DNA from: CAZIWJ01 sp964542855
GTDB lineage: Bacteria; Bacteroidota; Bacteroidia; Cytophagales; Cyclobacteriaceae
Direction of reading: 5' to 3'
Assembly: GCA_964542855.1 (NCBI GenBank)
Contig: CAZIWJ010000206.1
Span: forward strand, 1 to 6,710
DNA: 6,710 nucleotides
Under the pieces are notes generated by a model that made no database searches, had not been told where the DNA came from, and worked only from the letters and a program-made list of their open reading frames with translations. The translations under genes and the position numbers were made by a program. This document shows, in pieces, positions 6,432 to 6,710 of the stretch (position 1 is the first letter of the stretch; every line of letters starts with the position of its first letter).

Positions 6432-6463
6432 CAAAAGTAAAAAAGCGAAATATTAAAAACAAG
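6432..6463 (-). promoter_or_regulatory. Predicted aceBA promoter (Bacteroidota -33/-7 type)
   Basis: On the minus strand, CTTG (6463-6460) is followed after 20 bp by TACTTTTG (6439-6432). The second element is an exact match to TAnnTTTG, and the first gives the TTG used in the -33 element of the Bacteroidota primary sigma factor. The spacing is within the known range. The implied transcript start is near 6425, leaving a leader of about 30 nt before the aceB ATG. Two GCGAA half-sites overlap or flank this promoter, so it is probably regulated. Confidence 0.6.
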
Positions 6464-6494
6464 CGAAATTTCGCTATAAATTTATTATTCGCAA
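6443..6494. promoter_or_regulatory. Symmetric operator-like array of GCGAA half-sites
   Basis: The centre is a 14-bp perfect palindrome, AGCGAAATTTCGCT (6462-6475). A further direct copy of AAGCGAAAT lies at 6443-6451, exactly 18 bp from the left half of the palindrome. A TTCGC at 6488-6492 lies exactly 18 bp from the right half. All four half-sites are thus mirror-symmetric about 6468.5. The left outer half-site sits between the -33 and -7 elements of the predicted aceB promoter and the palindrome touches the -33 element. This is what a binding region for a dimeric or tetrameric repressor or activator looks like. The divergent XRE protein is the obvious candidate to bind it; that assignment is inference. 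Confidence 0.6.
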
Positions 6495-6548
6495 TCACAA
6501 TTATTCTAATTAACTTGCATTATTAGTAACCTATTCAAAACTGAAGTA

Positions 6549-6710
6549 TTGAAAGAAGAGAATGTTCGACTGATATTAGGCCTTAAAGTTAGGCAACTGC
6601 GACTTGAACAATCATTATCCCTGCAGGAGTTGTCTGGTAGGACCGGCATTTCTGTGTCTTACCTCAATGAAATAGAGAAGGGTAAAAAAAGACCCAAGGC
6701 CGAAAAAATT
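6549..6710 (+). CDS. XRE-family transcriptional regulator, N-terminal part (truncated by window edge)
   Basis: The first 54 codons are visible, reading (M)KEENVRLILGLKVRQLRLEQ and continuing through SLQELSGRTGISVSYLNEIEKGKKRPKAEKI. Residues from about 11 onward form a Cro/C1-type helix-turn-helix: RxLR, LSLQELS as helix 2, GISVSYLNEIEKG as the recognition helix, then the KxP turn. The start is taken as TTG at 6549 because an in-frame stop lies at 6507, no ATG or GTG occurs between, and the homologous region begins at once. An unusual start codon can limit translation. The gene is divergent from aceB. XRE regulators with a C-terminal short-chain fatty acyl/IrrE-like region, such as RamB of Corynebacterium, control glyoxylate-cycle genes. 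This protein may be of that type, but its C-terminal part is not in the window. Confidence 0.8.
   Translation, partial: MKEENVRLILGLKVRQLRLEQSLSLQELSGRTGISVSYLNEIEKGKKRPKAEKI

Larger units (their letters stand above)
6398..6548. other. Divergent control region between aceB and the XRE regulator gene
   Basis: This AT-rich 151-bp gap contains a good Bacteroidota-type promoter pointing into aceB and a symmetric set of GCGAA half-sites centred near 6468. No matching promoter was recognised in the opposite direction for the regulator gene. The layout is typical of a local regulator controlling both itself and its neighbour. Confidence 0.65.

Overview
The window looks like chromosomal DNA from a Bacteroidota bacterium, probably of the Cytophagales type. 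Three things point there. Start codons lack clear Shine-Dalgarno sequences. A TTG-N20-TAnnTTTG promoter of the Bacteroidota sigma factor lies upstream of malate synthase. An ECF sigma factor is followed by an overlapping gene for a single-pass membrane protein with TPR repeats. The phylum call is inference from these features and protein flavour; no rRNA or other marker gene is present.

Layout from left to right. (1) The 5' end of an acyl-CoA dehydrogenase gene on the minus strand, cut by the window edge. (2) An AT-rich divergent intergenic region of 373 bp with two palindromes. (3) A COG0523/CobW-type GTPase on the plus strand that keeps its GTPase motifs but lacks the family's CxCC metal-binding motif. 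(4) A two-gene plus-strand unit: an ECF sigma factor and a candidate membrane-bound anti-sigma protein, overlapping by 8 bp and preceded by an inverted repeat. (5) A convergent minus-strand gene for an alkyltransferase-like protein (PAHR in place of PCHR). (6) A strong hairpin that fits a terminator for the minus-strand glyoxylate operon. (7) aceA (isocitrate lyase) and, upstream of it, aceB (malate synthase A), 33 bp apart and probably cotranscribed as aceBA. (8) A divergent control region holding an aceB promoter and a symmetric array of GCGAA half-sites. (9) The 5' end of a plus-strand XRE-family regulator gene running off the window.

The clearest biology is on the right. aceB and aceA encode the complete glyoxylate bypass, which lets a cell grow on acetate or fatty acids. 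The divergent XRE regulator is placed like a local controller, and the half-site array overlaps the predicted aceB promoter, so a regulator-operator pair can be proposed directly from the sequence. The acyl-CoA dehydrogenase at the left end is functionally related (beta-oxidation yields acetyl-CoA) but is separated by unrelated genes.

No mobile element, CRISPR array, tRNA or rRNA was seen. I did not find a wholly new system. The items most worth following are the symmetric aceB operator array, the CxCC-less COG0523 GTPase with an upstream palindrome, and the sigma/TPR membrane protein pair.
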